From Desulfobulbaceae bacterium UBA2276 (lineage in GTDB: Bacteria > Desulfobacterota > Desulfobulbia > Desulfobulbales > Desulfocapsaceae), in contig DDWW01000057.1 of assembly GCA_002347085.1 (NCBI GenBank), forward strand, positions 1 to 63,735: a stretch of DNA of 63,735 nt. The letters are read 5' to 3'. A model generated the notes under the pieces. It saw only the letters and a list, made by a program, of their open reading frames with translations, did not search any database and was not told where the DNA came from. Shown one piece after another: positions 44,753-52,759 of this stretch (position 1 is the stretch's first letter; each line of letters begins with the position of its first letter). Position numbers and translations under genes: made by a program.

Positions 44753-45658
44753 TTATATTTTTTTTAATATCTCGGCGATGCGCTCACCGGCCGTGATCAT
44801 TTTCGCTAAGATCTCTTTTTCTTCAACATGTTCCTCTTGATCCTGACAAACATCTGAGAGGAGTTGCGCGTAATTGATGATTCCATTGGAGAGGTTGGTG
44901 CCTTCGTTAATAAGGGCTGAGTGCTGCGCGTCATTTTTTTTGGGAGACTCTAAGGGCGATTCTTGAGATTGATGTTGATGCAATACGACATTGACGGCAC
45001 TGGTCAGTTCAACAATCTCGGTGCAGGTGTTGGGTCCATAACTGAGACCATGGGTGAGAATGTCCTCATTTTGTGCCTGCTCGGAGAGATGAACCAAGGG
45101 GGAGATGGCCTTCTGATAGAGCAGGATCAGGGCAAAACTGATAATACAGATGATGCTGCCCAAGGCCCCAATCATGATCGTCTGGAATCGAACTACCTTG
45201 GCCCGCATCTGGCTGACGATAATCCGGTCGAACTGGAGCAGATAATCAGCAAGCGTTCGCATCTGGCGTTGCAGATTGAGGCTGTAGGCGACCTTGTCTT
45301 CGGCCCCCATGATATTTTTTGATGATATGGCCAGCCCGGAGACGTCAACCTGCTTAGCCATGTCTAATTTATATTCAGCCGGGATGATATCGTTTTCCTG
45401 CACGCGAACTAAGCTTGAATTGAGGTCTTTCAAGTCTCGGGCAGCGGCAACCACCTTGTCCCAGTCTTTCTCGATCAATGATGTCGTAATCTGTTCCCGG
45501 ATGGTGGCAAACTGAAAGATGGACTCCTCGCTCTGGGTGATAATTGTGCTGTATTGGCCACTGAGCTGGTATTGACGGACACCCAAAAATACCACAAAGG
45601 CCAGGAGGCAGGCAACTAAGGTAAATGCTATGTATCCAGTTTTCTTTAGAGAATACAT
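44753..45658 (-). CDS. Sensor-like protein with degenerate, truncated HisKA domain (pseudo-kinase)
   Basis: 301 aa. TM helix 1 at about 9-27 and helix 2 at about 158-182 flank a 130-residue extracytoplasmic helical sensor (SEESIFQFATIREQITTSLIEKD). After a HAMP-like linker the region 249-298 aligns with the HisKA helix of the intact kinase at 50751: NGIINYAQLL against TGIINFAQLL, and AGERIAEIL against EGERIASII. The phospho-accepting His is Asn251 here, and the ATPase domain is missing: the protein stops in helix 2 at 301. The stop follows a run of eight T (A on the coding strand), so slippage was considered but gives no kinase domain. It overlaps the FtsH start by 13 bases. Confidence 0.75.
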   Translation of the reverse strand: MYSLKKTGYIAFTLVACLLAFVVFLGVRQYQLSGQYSTIITQSEESIFQFATIREQITTSLIEKDWDKVVAAARDLKDLNSSLVRVQENDIIPAEYKLDMAKQVDVSGLAISSKNIMGAEDKVAYSLNLQRQMRTLADYLLQFDRIIVSQMRAKVVRFQTIMIGALGSIICIISFALILLYQKAISPLVHLSEQAQNEDILTHGLSYGPNTCTEIVELTSAVNVVLHQHQSQESPLESPKKNDAQHSALINEGTNLSNGIINYAQLLSDVCQDQEEHVEEKEILAKMITAGERIAEILKKI

Positions 45659-47550
45659 GGCGTTGGTCGTTTTATTTTACTATGGATACAGCTTTGAGCG
45701 GCCGGGCAATTGGCACAGTCGCTTTCGTCAATAGAGTCGGTTGCCGTTTTCTTTTGGTCGGCACAGGCGAGAATGATGTCAAATTCTTCATTGTCCAAGG
45801 TCTCGACCTGAACCAGGATCTCAGCCAGATTTTTCAGGAGAAAAAACTTCTGACTGAGAATAGTCACGGCCTCTTCATAGCAGGTTGCGAGAAGGGCCTT
45901 GATCTCATGGTCAATATTCCTTGCCGTTTCGTCGGCCATGGCCAGACGTTGCGAGGCCCCGCCAAGAAATCCGCTGTCATCAATCATAAAGGCCTGCGGG
46001 CCCATCGCCTCATTCATCCCCCACTTGCAGATCATATTGGTAGCGATCTCGGTGGCCTGGAGAATATCTCCCTGAGCACCGGTAGAGCGTTGTCTGAAGG
46101 CGATGTCTTCGGCAGCGCGGCCACCCATCAGGATGGTGATTCTGTTCTTGAGATAGACGTAGGAGTAGGCGTGGCGATCGATAAGTGCGAGCTGTTGAGT
46201 TTGCCCCAAGGCCCTGCCTCGAGGAATGATAGTGATTTTATGCAAGGGGTCGGTGTCGGGCAGGGATTTGGCGATGATGGCATGTCCGGCTTCATGGTAG
46301 GCCAGGATGTTGCGATCATTGTCGGTCATGATCATGCCTTTACGCTCCACCCCCATCAGGATACGATCCCGAGCCAGCTCGAAATCAGTCAGGGCAACGG
46401 CCTGTTTGTTGCCTCGTGCCGCCATGAGGGCCGCTTCGTTGACCAGATTGGCAAGCTCGGCCCCGGTAAAGCCCGGGCACATCTGAGCGACCAGATCTAT
46501 ATCGAGATCTGGGGCCATCTTGATCTTGGCCCCGTGGACATGGAGGATCATCTTGCGGCCATTGATATCGGGTGGCAGGATATTAACCTGGCGATCAAAG
46601 CGGCCAGGCCGGCGCAGGGCCGAATCAAGGATATCTGGCCGGTTGGTGGCGGCGAGCACAACAATATTATCCGAGGAGCCAAAACCATCCATCTCGACTA
46701 ACAGCGCATTCAAGGTCTGGCTTCGTTCATCACTGCCACTGGCAGAGGCCCCACCGCTGCGACTGCCGCCCACCGCGTCGATTTCATCAATAAAGACAAT
46801 ACAGGGGGCGTTTTTTTTGGCCTCCTTAAACAGATCGCGCACCCTTGACGCGCCAACGCCAACAAAAATCTCTACAAAATCAGAACCACTGAAACTATAA
46901 AAGGGAACCCTCGCTTCGCCTGCAATGGCCCGGGCGAGGAGGGTCTTGCCGGTACCGGGCGGGCCTTGCAACAAGACCCCCTTGGGGATAGTGGCGCCTA
47001 CCTGACTGAATTGGGCCGGATTCTTCAAAAATATGACAATTTCCTGAAGCTCTTCGATGGCCTCGGGGATACCGGCAACATCCTTGAAGGTAACGACCTT
47101 GTGACCGTCGTCAGGATGGATGAGTTTGTCGGTGGCAAACTTGCTCTCCTTTTCTTCACGCTTCATTCGGCTCAGCGACAGAACGATGACCAGGATGAGT
47201 AAGACAACGTAGAGAAGGGCCAGGCCCTGCAGGATAAGTTCGGAGTGATCGGTATTAAAGACGATACGGATATTTTTGTCTTTGAGTTCGGCGATGAGTT
47301 CTTCGGGATTGGGAACGGTGGTGATATAGGTGAAACCAGGATTGGAGCTTGTTTCTACTGCACGATGACTGATTACCACTCGATTACCGGTAAAGATCAT
47401 GTCGGCGATATCGTGATGGCTGAGGCAATAGCGAAACTCACTGTAATTGCGTTCAGGCAGGCGGTTTTCAATAGACCACACGAGATAACAACCGCCGGAA
47501 AAGATGGTAAACAGAAAGAAGATGAAGAGGTTGCGAGCGAGAATGGCCAT
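45646..47550 (-). CDS. ftsH: Accessory FtsH-family ATP-dependent zinc metalloprotease
   Basis: 634 aa. Two hydrophobic helices (about 7-26 and 107-127) flank a periplasmic domain. The AAA module has GPPGTGKT (196-203), FVEIFVGVGASR as pore loop and IDEID (254-258), followed by second-region ATNRPD and RRPGRFDR. The protease site is HEAGH (419-423). The extra C-terminal 25 residues are cysteine-rich, with C612, C615, C621 and C632. FtsH degrades misfolded membrane proteins and short-lived regulators. This may be an accessory copy, since it sits in a signalling cluster and overlaps a pseudo-kinase gene. Confidence 0.92.
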   Translation of the reverse strand: MAILARNLFIFFLFTIFSGGCYLVWSIENRLPERNYSEFRYCLSHHDIADMIFTGNRVVISHRAVETSSNPGFTYITTVPNPEELIAELKDKNIRIVFNTDHSELILQGLALLYVVLLILVIVLSLSRMKREEKESKFATDKLIHPDDGHKVVTFKDVAGIPEAIEELQEIVIFLKNPAQFSQVGATIPKGVLLQGPPGTGKTLLARAIAGEARVPFYSFSGSDFVEIFVGVGASRVRDLFKEAKKNAPCIVFIDEIDAVGGSRSGGASASGSDERSQTLNALLVEMDGFGSSDNIVVLAATNRPDILDSALRRPGRFDRQVNILPPDINGRKMILHVHGAKIKMAPDLDIDLVAQMCPGFTGAELANLVNEAALMAARGNKQAVALTDFELARDRILMGVERKGMIMTDNDRNILAYHEAGHAIIAKSLPDTDPLHKITIIPRGRALGQTQQLALIDRHAYSYVYLKNRITILMGGRAAEDIAFRQRSTGAQGDILQATEIATNMICKWGMNEAMGPQAFMIDDSGFLGGASQRLAMADETARNIDHEIKALLATCYEEAVTILSQKFFLLKNLAEILVQVETLDNEEFDIILACADQKKTATDSIDESDCANCPAAQSCIHSKIKRPTPCIL

Positions 47551-47922
47551 GGTGAAGTTTCCTGAAGGAAAAATGCTTGTTTATGCTGGAATTATTCTTG
47601 TAAGGTAAAGGATCAATTCAAATAATTGAGACAACGTTATGAAAGAGATCTCCCCTGTTGTCTGGTCATTGTTTTGAACCTTCAAGAAAAATATCAATGG
47701 AAGAATATAGCATAAAAAAAGGCATTTATCCTAAGCCGTTGTAAATAAAAAAAATATGACCTTTTAGTGGCCGGAACGGCAGCAAGGAGCCGTGACGAAA
47801 AAATCTGCCTATACAACAGTTTCGTCACGGCTCCTTGCAAAAAGTAACTTTACACCTTGGTACTTTTCCCTGGTTCACAAGGGGCATATGGGAACCAGGG
47901 AAAAAAGTAAACAACTGCCTGA
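47551..47922. other. Intergenic region with repeats upstream of ftsH
   Basis: No gene. It holds the 19-bp perfect palindrome at 47782-47838 and the 13-bp inverted repeat at 47864-47904 (TTTTCCCTGGTTC/GAACCAGGGAAAA). Neither is followed by a clean T-run on the minus strand. Confidence 0.5.
47782..47838. repeat. Perfect 19-bp inverted repeat, GGAGCCGTnACGAAA family
   Basis: GCAAGGAGCCGTGACGAAA (47782-47800) and its exact complement (47820-47838) with a 19-base loop. It is the best-preserved member of the family seen at 43795, 48844 and 51990. Confidence 0.85.
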
Positions 47923-48141
47923 TCAGCTCCCCGTAATGGCAGAGAACATGCTTTTAACAAGGGCGACAGGGCCACCACCGGAGATCATGGCACTGGAGAG
48001 ACAAACAAGGCTCCACAGCCCAATGGCTCCAGCAAAAGCAGCGGTAATAAAGGTTCCCAATTTGTACAATTCACTATCAGCACTGGCGGATTCGTGAGCG
48101 GTGGCTTTGGTCTGTTGTTTGGTGATTGCGTTGTTTTCCAT
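47923..48141 (-). CDS. Small single-helix membrane protein, paralog of the next one
   Basis: 72 aa. A polar, Thr/Ser/Lys-rich N-terminus (about 25 residues) precedes one hydrophobic helix (GTFITAAFAGAIGLWSLVCLSS) with small residues AGAIG, then GGGPVALVKSMFSAITG. AAAGGAG lies before the ATG. It shares K[LI]G, AGxIGxW, SGGP, LVxS and F.AI.G with the protein at 48221, so it is an ancient or recent duplicate. No family recognised. The pair may be targets or partners of the FtsH downstream. Confidence 0.72.
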   Translation of the reverse strand: MENNAITKQQTKATAHESASADSELYKLGTFITAAFAGAIGLWSLVCLSSAMISGGGPVALVKSMFSAITGS

Positions 48142-48220
48142 GATAAATCTCCTTTTGAGGTTGGCTTTTAGCTAAAAGTGTTGAGAGGTCGTTTGTGTAG
48201 GTGAATGGCTCGATTTTTGC

Positions 48221-48433
48221 TTATCCGTTGATTGCCTGGAAAAGGCTGGAAACGAGGTCAAGGGGTCCGCCACTGTTGACCGCACCGGCAATCATGCTGG
48301 CAACTGCCCAGCAACCGATAACGCCGGCAGTAATGCCGACAGCGGTAATTCCAATCTTGGAGACTTCAGCGCTTGCATCAGAGCTTGCAGCGATTGTTGC
48401 GTTACTTCTATCCATGCCGGTTGTGTTTTTCAT
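48221..48433 (-). CDS. Small single-helix membrane protein, paralog of the previous one
   Basis: 70 aa. A polar Ser/Ala/Thr-rich N-terminus precedes a helix (GITAVGITAGVIGCWAVASMIAG) and a C-terminal SGGPLDLVSSLFQAING. The ATG follows CTGGAGC, a fair ribosome site. First gene after the sigma-54-like promoter at 48598, so its transcript, and that of the paralog 79 bases further, is probably under the NtrC-type regulator next door. Function unknown. Confidence 0.72.
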   Translation of the reverse strand: MKNTTGMDRSNATIAASSDASAEVSKIGITAVGITAGVIGCWAVASMIAGAVNSGGPLDLVSSLFQAING

Positions 48434-48547
48434 GAGAAGCTCCAGAGTGGTTTTTTTAGAAGTTGTTACGAATCAATTGGCCTGTCCTGGTTGTTCCGTT
48501 ACAAATTCCGATATTTTCTTGCCGTTGATAGTGCGGCAAGGTTGAAT

Positions 48548-48557
48548 TGTTGCAACA
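48548..48557. promoter_or_regulatory. Palindrome TGTTGCAACA
   Basis: Perfect 10-bp palindrome 40 bases downstream of the sigma-54-like box. It contains the TGTTGC of the upstream GTGTTGC array in both orientations, so it may be a full regulator site. Confidence 0.45.
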
Positions 48558-48597
48558 GCTTAGCGGGAAATCTTTGTCTCGTCTTTGATGTCTTTAA

Positions 48598-48613
48598 TGC
48601 ACGTCCCGTGCCA
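48598..48613 (-). promoter_or_regulatory. Sigma-54-like promoter for the small membrane protein genes
   Basis: On the minus strand, TGGCAC-GGGAC-GTGCA, matching TGGCAC-N5-TTGCW except for one base in the -12 box. It lies 165 bases upstream of the first small gene and 90 to 190 bases from the GTGTTGC array. Confidence 0.5.
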
Positions 48614-48703
48614 TGTTTCCCAGTATCTATTGTTTGTTTAGTTCTTTTCTTTTAACTTGCTTATATTGTGTATATTTTTTTATTTATCGCTGGATGACAC
48701 GAG

Positions 48704-48805
48704 GTGTTGCATGTTTGATGCGAAGGGTTTGGTTGGTGTTGCGTATGTGTTGCAGGAATTTTTTGTTGTTGTAAAAGTGTTGCAAAGTGGTTGTGTAAGT
48801 GTTGC
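48704..48805. promoter_or_regulatory. Helically phased array of five GTGTTGC sites (candidate enhancer)
   Basis: GTGTTGC occurs at 48704, 48736, 48747, 48777 and 48799 in one orientation, so spacings are 32, 11, 30 and 22 bases, all close to whole helical turns. It lies at the usual enhancer distance from the sigma-54-like box and next to the gene for an NtrC-type activator. By chance five copies of a 7-mer in 100 bases is very unlikely, though the region is G+T-rich. Confidence 0.55.
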
Positions 48806-48843
48806 GATGGTGTAGCTGGTCGAGAGGCGGGATAGGTGGAAAG

Positions 48844-48892
48844 TCGTTACGAAAGAATTTGGCCTTTTATAACTCTTTCGTTACGGCTCCTT
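48844..48892. repeat. Imperfect inverted repeat, GGAGCCGTnACGAAA family
   Basis: GTCGTTACGAAAGA at 48843 onward faces TCTTTCGTTACGGCTCC ending near 48892, the reverse complement of GGAGCCGTAACGAAAGA. It lies between the promoter region and the end of the regulator gene. Confidence 0.6.
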
Positions 48893-48937
48893 AGGTATTG
48901 TCTCGAAAGCCAAAGTGGTCGTGCTCTTTGCAACGGC

Positions 48938-50764
48938 TTATTTAAAGTCGTCAGGTTGCATCCCCTGGCGTTGCATCTTGCGGTAAAGGGTGCTGCGATC
49001 GATACTGAGGATTCTGGCGGCCTTAGATTTATTGCCTCGGGCCCGTCTCAGGGCATCGATGAGTTCGTCTTTTTCGCTGATATAGGTGGGGTAGGCACTG
49101 GCGGTGAGGGGTGTCTGGAATTGTGAATTTTCTTGGGTGTTGGGCGGAATATCTGTCTGGAACTCGGCAAGGTTTTTCTGTGGCAGGCTCTGTGGTGAGC
49201 GGATCTCTTCGGGGAAGTGTTCAAGAGAGATGGTCGTCCCTTCGCAAAGGACACACGCCCGCTCAATGACGTGGCTGAGTTCTCGAACATTTCCCGGCCA
49301 GGAATAGCCGACGAGGGCAATCATGGCCTGATCGGAAATCCCGTTGATATTCCTCTTTAATTGATCTCGAAACAAAGAGAGGAAATGATGCACCAGAATG
49401 GGGATTCCATCGGTACGGGCGCGCAGGGGCGGAAGGTTGATTTCCATGACCTTCAGACGATAGTAGAGGTCTTCGCGGAATTTCCCGTCCCTGACCTTGT
49501 CGAGGAGATTGACATTGGTGGCCGCAATGACGCGGACATCTACCTTGATCGGGGTGTCCTGACCTACCGGAGTGAAGGTTTTTTCCTGAAGGAAGCGGAG
49601 GAGACGCAGTTGCATCCGGGGCGAGATGTCGCCGATCTCATCCAGGAATAAGGTGCCTCGGTCGGCTTGAATGAGTCGTCCGGGACGGTCTCGGTCGGCG
49701 CCGGTAAAGGCCCCTCTCTTGTGGCCAAAAAGTTCGCTTTCCAACAGATCTTCCGGGATAGCCGCGCAGTCAACCTTGATAAGAGGGAGCTCTCGACGTG
49801 GGCTTTCGGCGTGCAGGGCCTCAGCGGCAAGCTCCTTGCCCGTCCCTGATTCTCCGGTGATAAGAACGGCGGTGTCAACCTGGCCCACGTTTTCGATCAG
49901 TTTATACACATCCTGCATCGCCTTGCTGGAATCGACATAACTATGGAAATGATTCCGACTGCCGCTCTTTTCACTGGGTTCCGGCATAGTAATATCTCGG
50001 GCGACAATAACGACCCCGCTGAATTCATCCTGCCCATCCTGGAGCGGGGAGGCGTTCAGGCTGATGATCCTGATATTACCATCACTCTTGCGGCATTCAA
50101 TCTGATGTTCACGCACTTCCCGACGATCATGCAGGACCTGTAAGGCATCCTGAAGGCAGGTGCGGCCCATTTCTGCGGGCAGGGAGCTTATATTGGTCGG
50201 GGGACTGGTCTCGTCGTACCCTAACCAGCTTTTGGCCGTATTGTTGACCTGGATAATATTCATGTCGTTATCAATGGTGATGATCGCGTCACGCACTGAG
50301 CTGAGGATCGCCTCCAGATAGCGTTTGTACTTTTCGTTTTCCTTCTGGAGCTGTTTCTTCTCTTTTTCAAGCTCCCAATGCAGTAAGGCCTGGCGGACAA
50401 AGCGGAGTAAGGTCTCTTTGTTGACCGGCTTTGAGATGTAATCAAAGGCCCCATACCTGACTGCCTCAGAGGCGGAATCCAGGTTGGGAAAACCGGTAAT
50501 CATGACCACCGGGCATTGGATACCGGTCTTGCGAATCTTGCGCAGGAGATCGGTGCCGCGTGCCCCTTCCAGGACAATGTCACTGATGATCAGGTCAAAC
50601 TCCTGGGCCTGGATAGCAGCCAGGGCCTCGTCAATGGTGGCAGCGGTGGTGATCGGGCCGTATCCTTCTCGGGCCAGAAACATCTCAAAGGTGAGACGGA
50701 TGCTGGCCTCATCATCAACAATGAGGATGTGGGCGTTTTTATCAACTATTTCATTCTGATGCAT
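48938..50764 (-). CDS. Sigma-54-dependent response regulator, NtrC family
   Basis: 608 aa from ATG 50764 (the open frame runs on to 51046, without family similarity). Receiver domain 1-130 has D17, D18, the phosphorylated D62 and K112. A PAS-like region (about 150-270, LEAILSSVRDAIITIDNDMN) follows. The AAA domain holds GESGTGKE, the sigma-54 contact GAFTGA and VDVRVIAATN. A Fis-type HTH closes it (ALRRARGNKSKAARILSIDRSTLYRKMQ). It activates sigma-54 promoters from upstream sites. Start overlaps the kinase stop by 14 bases. Confidence 0.93.
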   Translation of the reverse strand: MHQNEIVDKNAHILIVDDEASIRLTFEMFLAREGYGPITTAATIDEALAAIQAQEFDLIISDIVLEGARGTDLLRKIRKTGIQCPVVMITGFPNLDSASEAVRYGAFDYISKPVNKETLLRFVRQALLHWELEKEKKQLQKENEKYKRYLEAILSSVRDAIITIDNDMNIIQVNNTAKSWLGYDETSPPTNISSLPAEMGRTCLQDALQVLHDRREVREHQIECRKSDGNIRIISLNASPLQDGQDEFSGVVIVARDITMPEPSEKSGSRNHFHSYVDSSKAMQDVYKLIENVGQVDTAVLITGESGTGKELAAEALHAESPRRELPLIKVDCAAIPEDLLESELFGHKRGAFTGADRDRPGRLIQADRGTLFLDEIGDISPRMQLRLLRFLQEKTFTPVGQDTPIKVDVRVIAATNVNLLDKVRDGKFREDLYYRLKVMEINLPPLRARTDGIPILVHHFLSLFRDQLKRNINGISDQAMIALVGYSWPGNVRELSHVIERACVLCEGTTISLEHFPEEIRSPQSLPQKNLAEFQTDIPPNTQENSQFQTPLTASAYPTYISEKDELIDALRRARGNKSKAARILSIDRSTLYRKMQRQGMQPDDFK

Positions 50765-51932
50765 GGCTTGAGTCTGTCGGGGCTGGGGTGGCGATAGTGG
50801 GGATCTGGATGAGCATTTCCGTGAATTGATGCATGATCGAGTTGACCTTGATCGAGCCGCCATGCTCCTGGATGATCCCAAAACTGATGCTGAGGCCAAG
50901 TCCTGTTCCTTGCCCGGCTGGTTTTGTGGTGAAGAAAGGATCAAAGAGTCGTTCAAGAATGCCTTGCGGAATCCCGGTGCCCAGGTCACGGATGCTGGTT
51001 TGGACCCATTGCTTGCCATCTTCTGCCGTAATGGGGTGACAGGCAATCGTGATCTTCTTGTCGGGTGCAGTAGTGGGGTAGCGCTCGTTCAAGGCAAACC
51101 GGCTGTTACTCAGCAGATTCAGGATGACCTGTTGCAGTTGGCGGAAGTTACCATCAACAGGGCAATGTGTTGGCGAGAACTCCGTGCTGATCTGGATTCC
51201 ATCTTTTTTGAATTGATGTTCGACTAAAGACAAGGCTGCCTTGATCACCTGAATCATGTCAACGGGTTCATTGTTTTGTTCACCTTCTCGGGCAAAGGAG
51301 AGCAGATTCCTGATAATGGAGGCGATACGCTCCCCTTCGTTGATGATCCGGGTTAGGAGTTCGGCCTGGAGGGAGTTTTTTTCGCTGTCGTCGAGGAGGA
51401 GTTGGGCAAAATTGATGATACCGGTAATGGGATTATTGACTTCATGGGCAACCCCTGCCGCCAGTTCGCCTATGGCTGCCAGTTGCGCCGTGCGCATGGA
51501 ATCTACCTTGCGCACCTCATCTGAGGTCAGTTCGCGGGCAATCAGCAGGATCTTGCGGATGATTCCATCGCTATCTTTGATCGGCGAGGTGGTGAGCAGA
51601 TACTCGCCAAAAAGGCCAGGCAGTCTGGTTTCCTCCACCCGAGGCGAGCAGGTGCGCAAGAAAGATTCCAGCGGACATTGCAGGTGCGGGGAGCTGCCGC
51701 CATGGATGATCTTGCAGATCCCCATGCCCATGATCTGATTCCTGGTCTTGCGGGCGGCGTTGACGGCAGCCAGGTTGGCATCAATGATTATGCCTTCCGG
51801 GGTGACCACAAATACCGGATCCTGGATGGCGTCAAAGAGCTCGTCGCCACCGTTAGTTGTGGTGGTGGGGCAGGAAGATTGCGAGCAGTCAAGATCGTCT
51901 GGGGCAGTTTTTGCCTGCCGAGTCTTGCTCAT
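50751..51932 (-). CDS. PAS-domain sensor histidine kinase
   Basis: 393 aa, soluble. PAS domain at about 30-140 (LFDAIQDPVFVVTPEG), with the cysteine-containing GICKIIHGG and HLQCPLE segments seen in some anaerobe PAS kinases. HisKA contains H163 in GVAHEVNNPITG, and the ATPase domain has NLLSN, RDLGTGIP and GTGLGLS. It would phosphorylate D62 of the coupled NtrC-type regulator. No membrane segment, so the signal is probably cytoplasmic. The HisKA domain matches that of the pseudo-kinase at 44753. Confidence 0.92.
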   Translation of the reverse strand: MSKTRQAKTAPDDLDCSQSSCPTTTTNGGDELFDAIQDPVFVVTPEGIIIDANLAAVNAARKTRNQIMGMGICKIIHGGSSPHLQCPLESFLRTCSPRVEETRLPGLFGEYLLTTSPIKDSDGIIRKILLIARELTSDEVRKVDSMRTAQLAAIGELAAGVAHEVNNPITGIINFAQLLLDDSEKNSLQAELLTRIINEGERIASIIRNLLSFAREGEQNNEPVDMIQVIKAALSLVEHQFKKDGIQISTEFSPTHCPVDGNFRQLQQVILNLLSNSRFALNERYPTTAPDKKITIACHPITAEDGKQWVQTSIRDLGTGIPQGILERLFDPFFTTKPAGQGTGLGLSISFGIIQEHGGSIKVNSIMHQFTEMLIQIPTIATPAPTDSSHASE

Positions 51933-51989
51933 ATCGTTAAACCTTTATAAATAAAGAACGCGATCATCTGGATGTCCACAACGGTAAAA

Positions 51990-52005
51990 GGAGCCGTAAC
52001 GAAAG
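51990..52005. repeat. Copy of the GGAGCCGTnACGAAA repeat
   Basis: GGAGCCGTAACGAAAG at 51990-52005, 58 bases upstream of the kinase start. Confidence 0.6.
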
Positions 52006-52050
52006 AGTTGTCAACGGTCAAGGTCTTTTGTGGGTGCCTTGTGACAGCAC

Positions 52051-52545
52051 CTAACTTGCCATCGAGCCTAGAACTTTTTTTACCATATTGCCATCCGCGC
52101 CCTTGCCAAAATGCTTCATGATCACCCCCATAGCCTGCATCGGACTTTTGAATTGTGCCAGATCTATGTTGGCTTGTGCCCAGGCCAGGATCTCTTCCTC
52201 GGTGGCCATTTGCGGCAGATATGATTCCAGGACTTGCAGGTAATCCGAGGTCGCCTGCTTGGTGAATTCCAGGGTCTGTCGTTCCGACTTGCACAACCCC
52301 ATGATCACGGTGATGATCTCGTCGTTGGTGATCTCCTCGTCGCGCTTGGGGCGGCTGCTCTTCTTGCCGCTTTCCAGGGTGATGGGCTGGGTGATTTTTG
52401 TGGGGAATTCACTGATGATGATACGGACGGCGCCTTTGACCTCTTCGTTTTTACTGAGCATGGCAGCCTTCAGGTCGCTGCGCAGCTTGGTCATCAGGGA
52501 CACACCTGACGCCTCGTTCCAGCCATATTCTGTTGTGTTGGTCAT
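52051..52545 (-). CDS. yqeY: GatB/YqeY family protein
   Basis: 164 aa. YqeY resembles the C-terminal tail of GatB, which in tRNA amidotransferase helps bind tRNA. MTKLRSDLKAAMLSKNEEVKGAVRIIISEF begins the helical fold, and the signature QAMGVIMKHFGKGADGNMVKKVLG ends it. The first 17 residues are an extension relative to the family start at LMTKLRSDL, so translation may start one Met later. Function in RNA metabolism is inferred from the family only. Confidence 0.86.
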   Translation of the reverse strand: MTNTTEYGWNEASGVSLMTKLRSDLKAAMLSKNEEVKGAVRIIISEFPTKITQPITLESGKKSSRPKRDEEITNDEIITVIMGLCKSERQTLEFTKQATSDYLQVLESYLPQMATEEEILAWAQANIDLAQFKSPMQAMGVIMKHFGKGADGNMVKKVLGSMAS

Positions 52546-52759
52546 TGTTTTCTCACTTATTTTTGAATGACGGCTTGACAGCTTGCTTATGTTTTTCAGT
52601 GCCTGATCTTACTCAAAACGGTTTGCTCTGGCAAGGACTTCATCTTCTACGCGGGTGGCGCATCCCTTTGCCATGATGGTCTCAGAGGGTGGTAGTACTG
52701 GCTTCTCTCTGGTATTTATGGTAGTTACATATGAAAATGTGTGCGTAATAAGGAACCAC

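Noticed and set aside
44758..44765. Frameshift in the poly-A tract as the cause of the short pseudo-kinase
   Set aside because: The alternative frame gives only about 20 residues (ISQGKFGTLLKQSN and so on) without any ATPase domain, so the truncation is not explained by one slip here.
45625..46701. Long plus-strand reading frame (358 aa) opposite ftsH
   Set aside because: It is the mirror of the real ftsH gene, with no recognisable domain and with composition following the opposite strand.
50765..51046. N-terminal extension of the sigma-54 regulator frame
   Set aside because: The extra 94 residues are the kinase gene in another frame. The receiver domain starts at the ATG at 50764, which overlaps the kinase stop.
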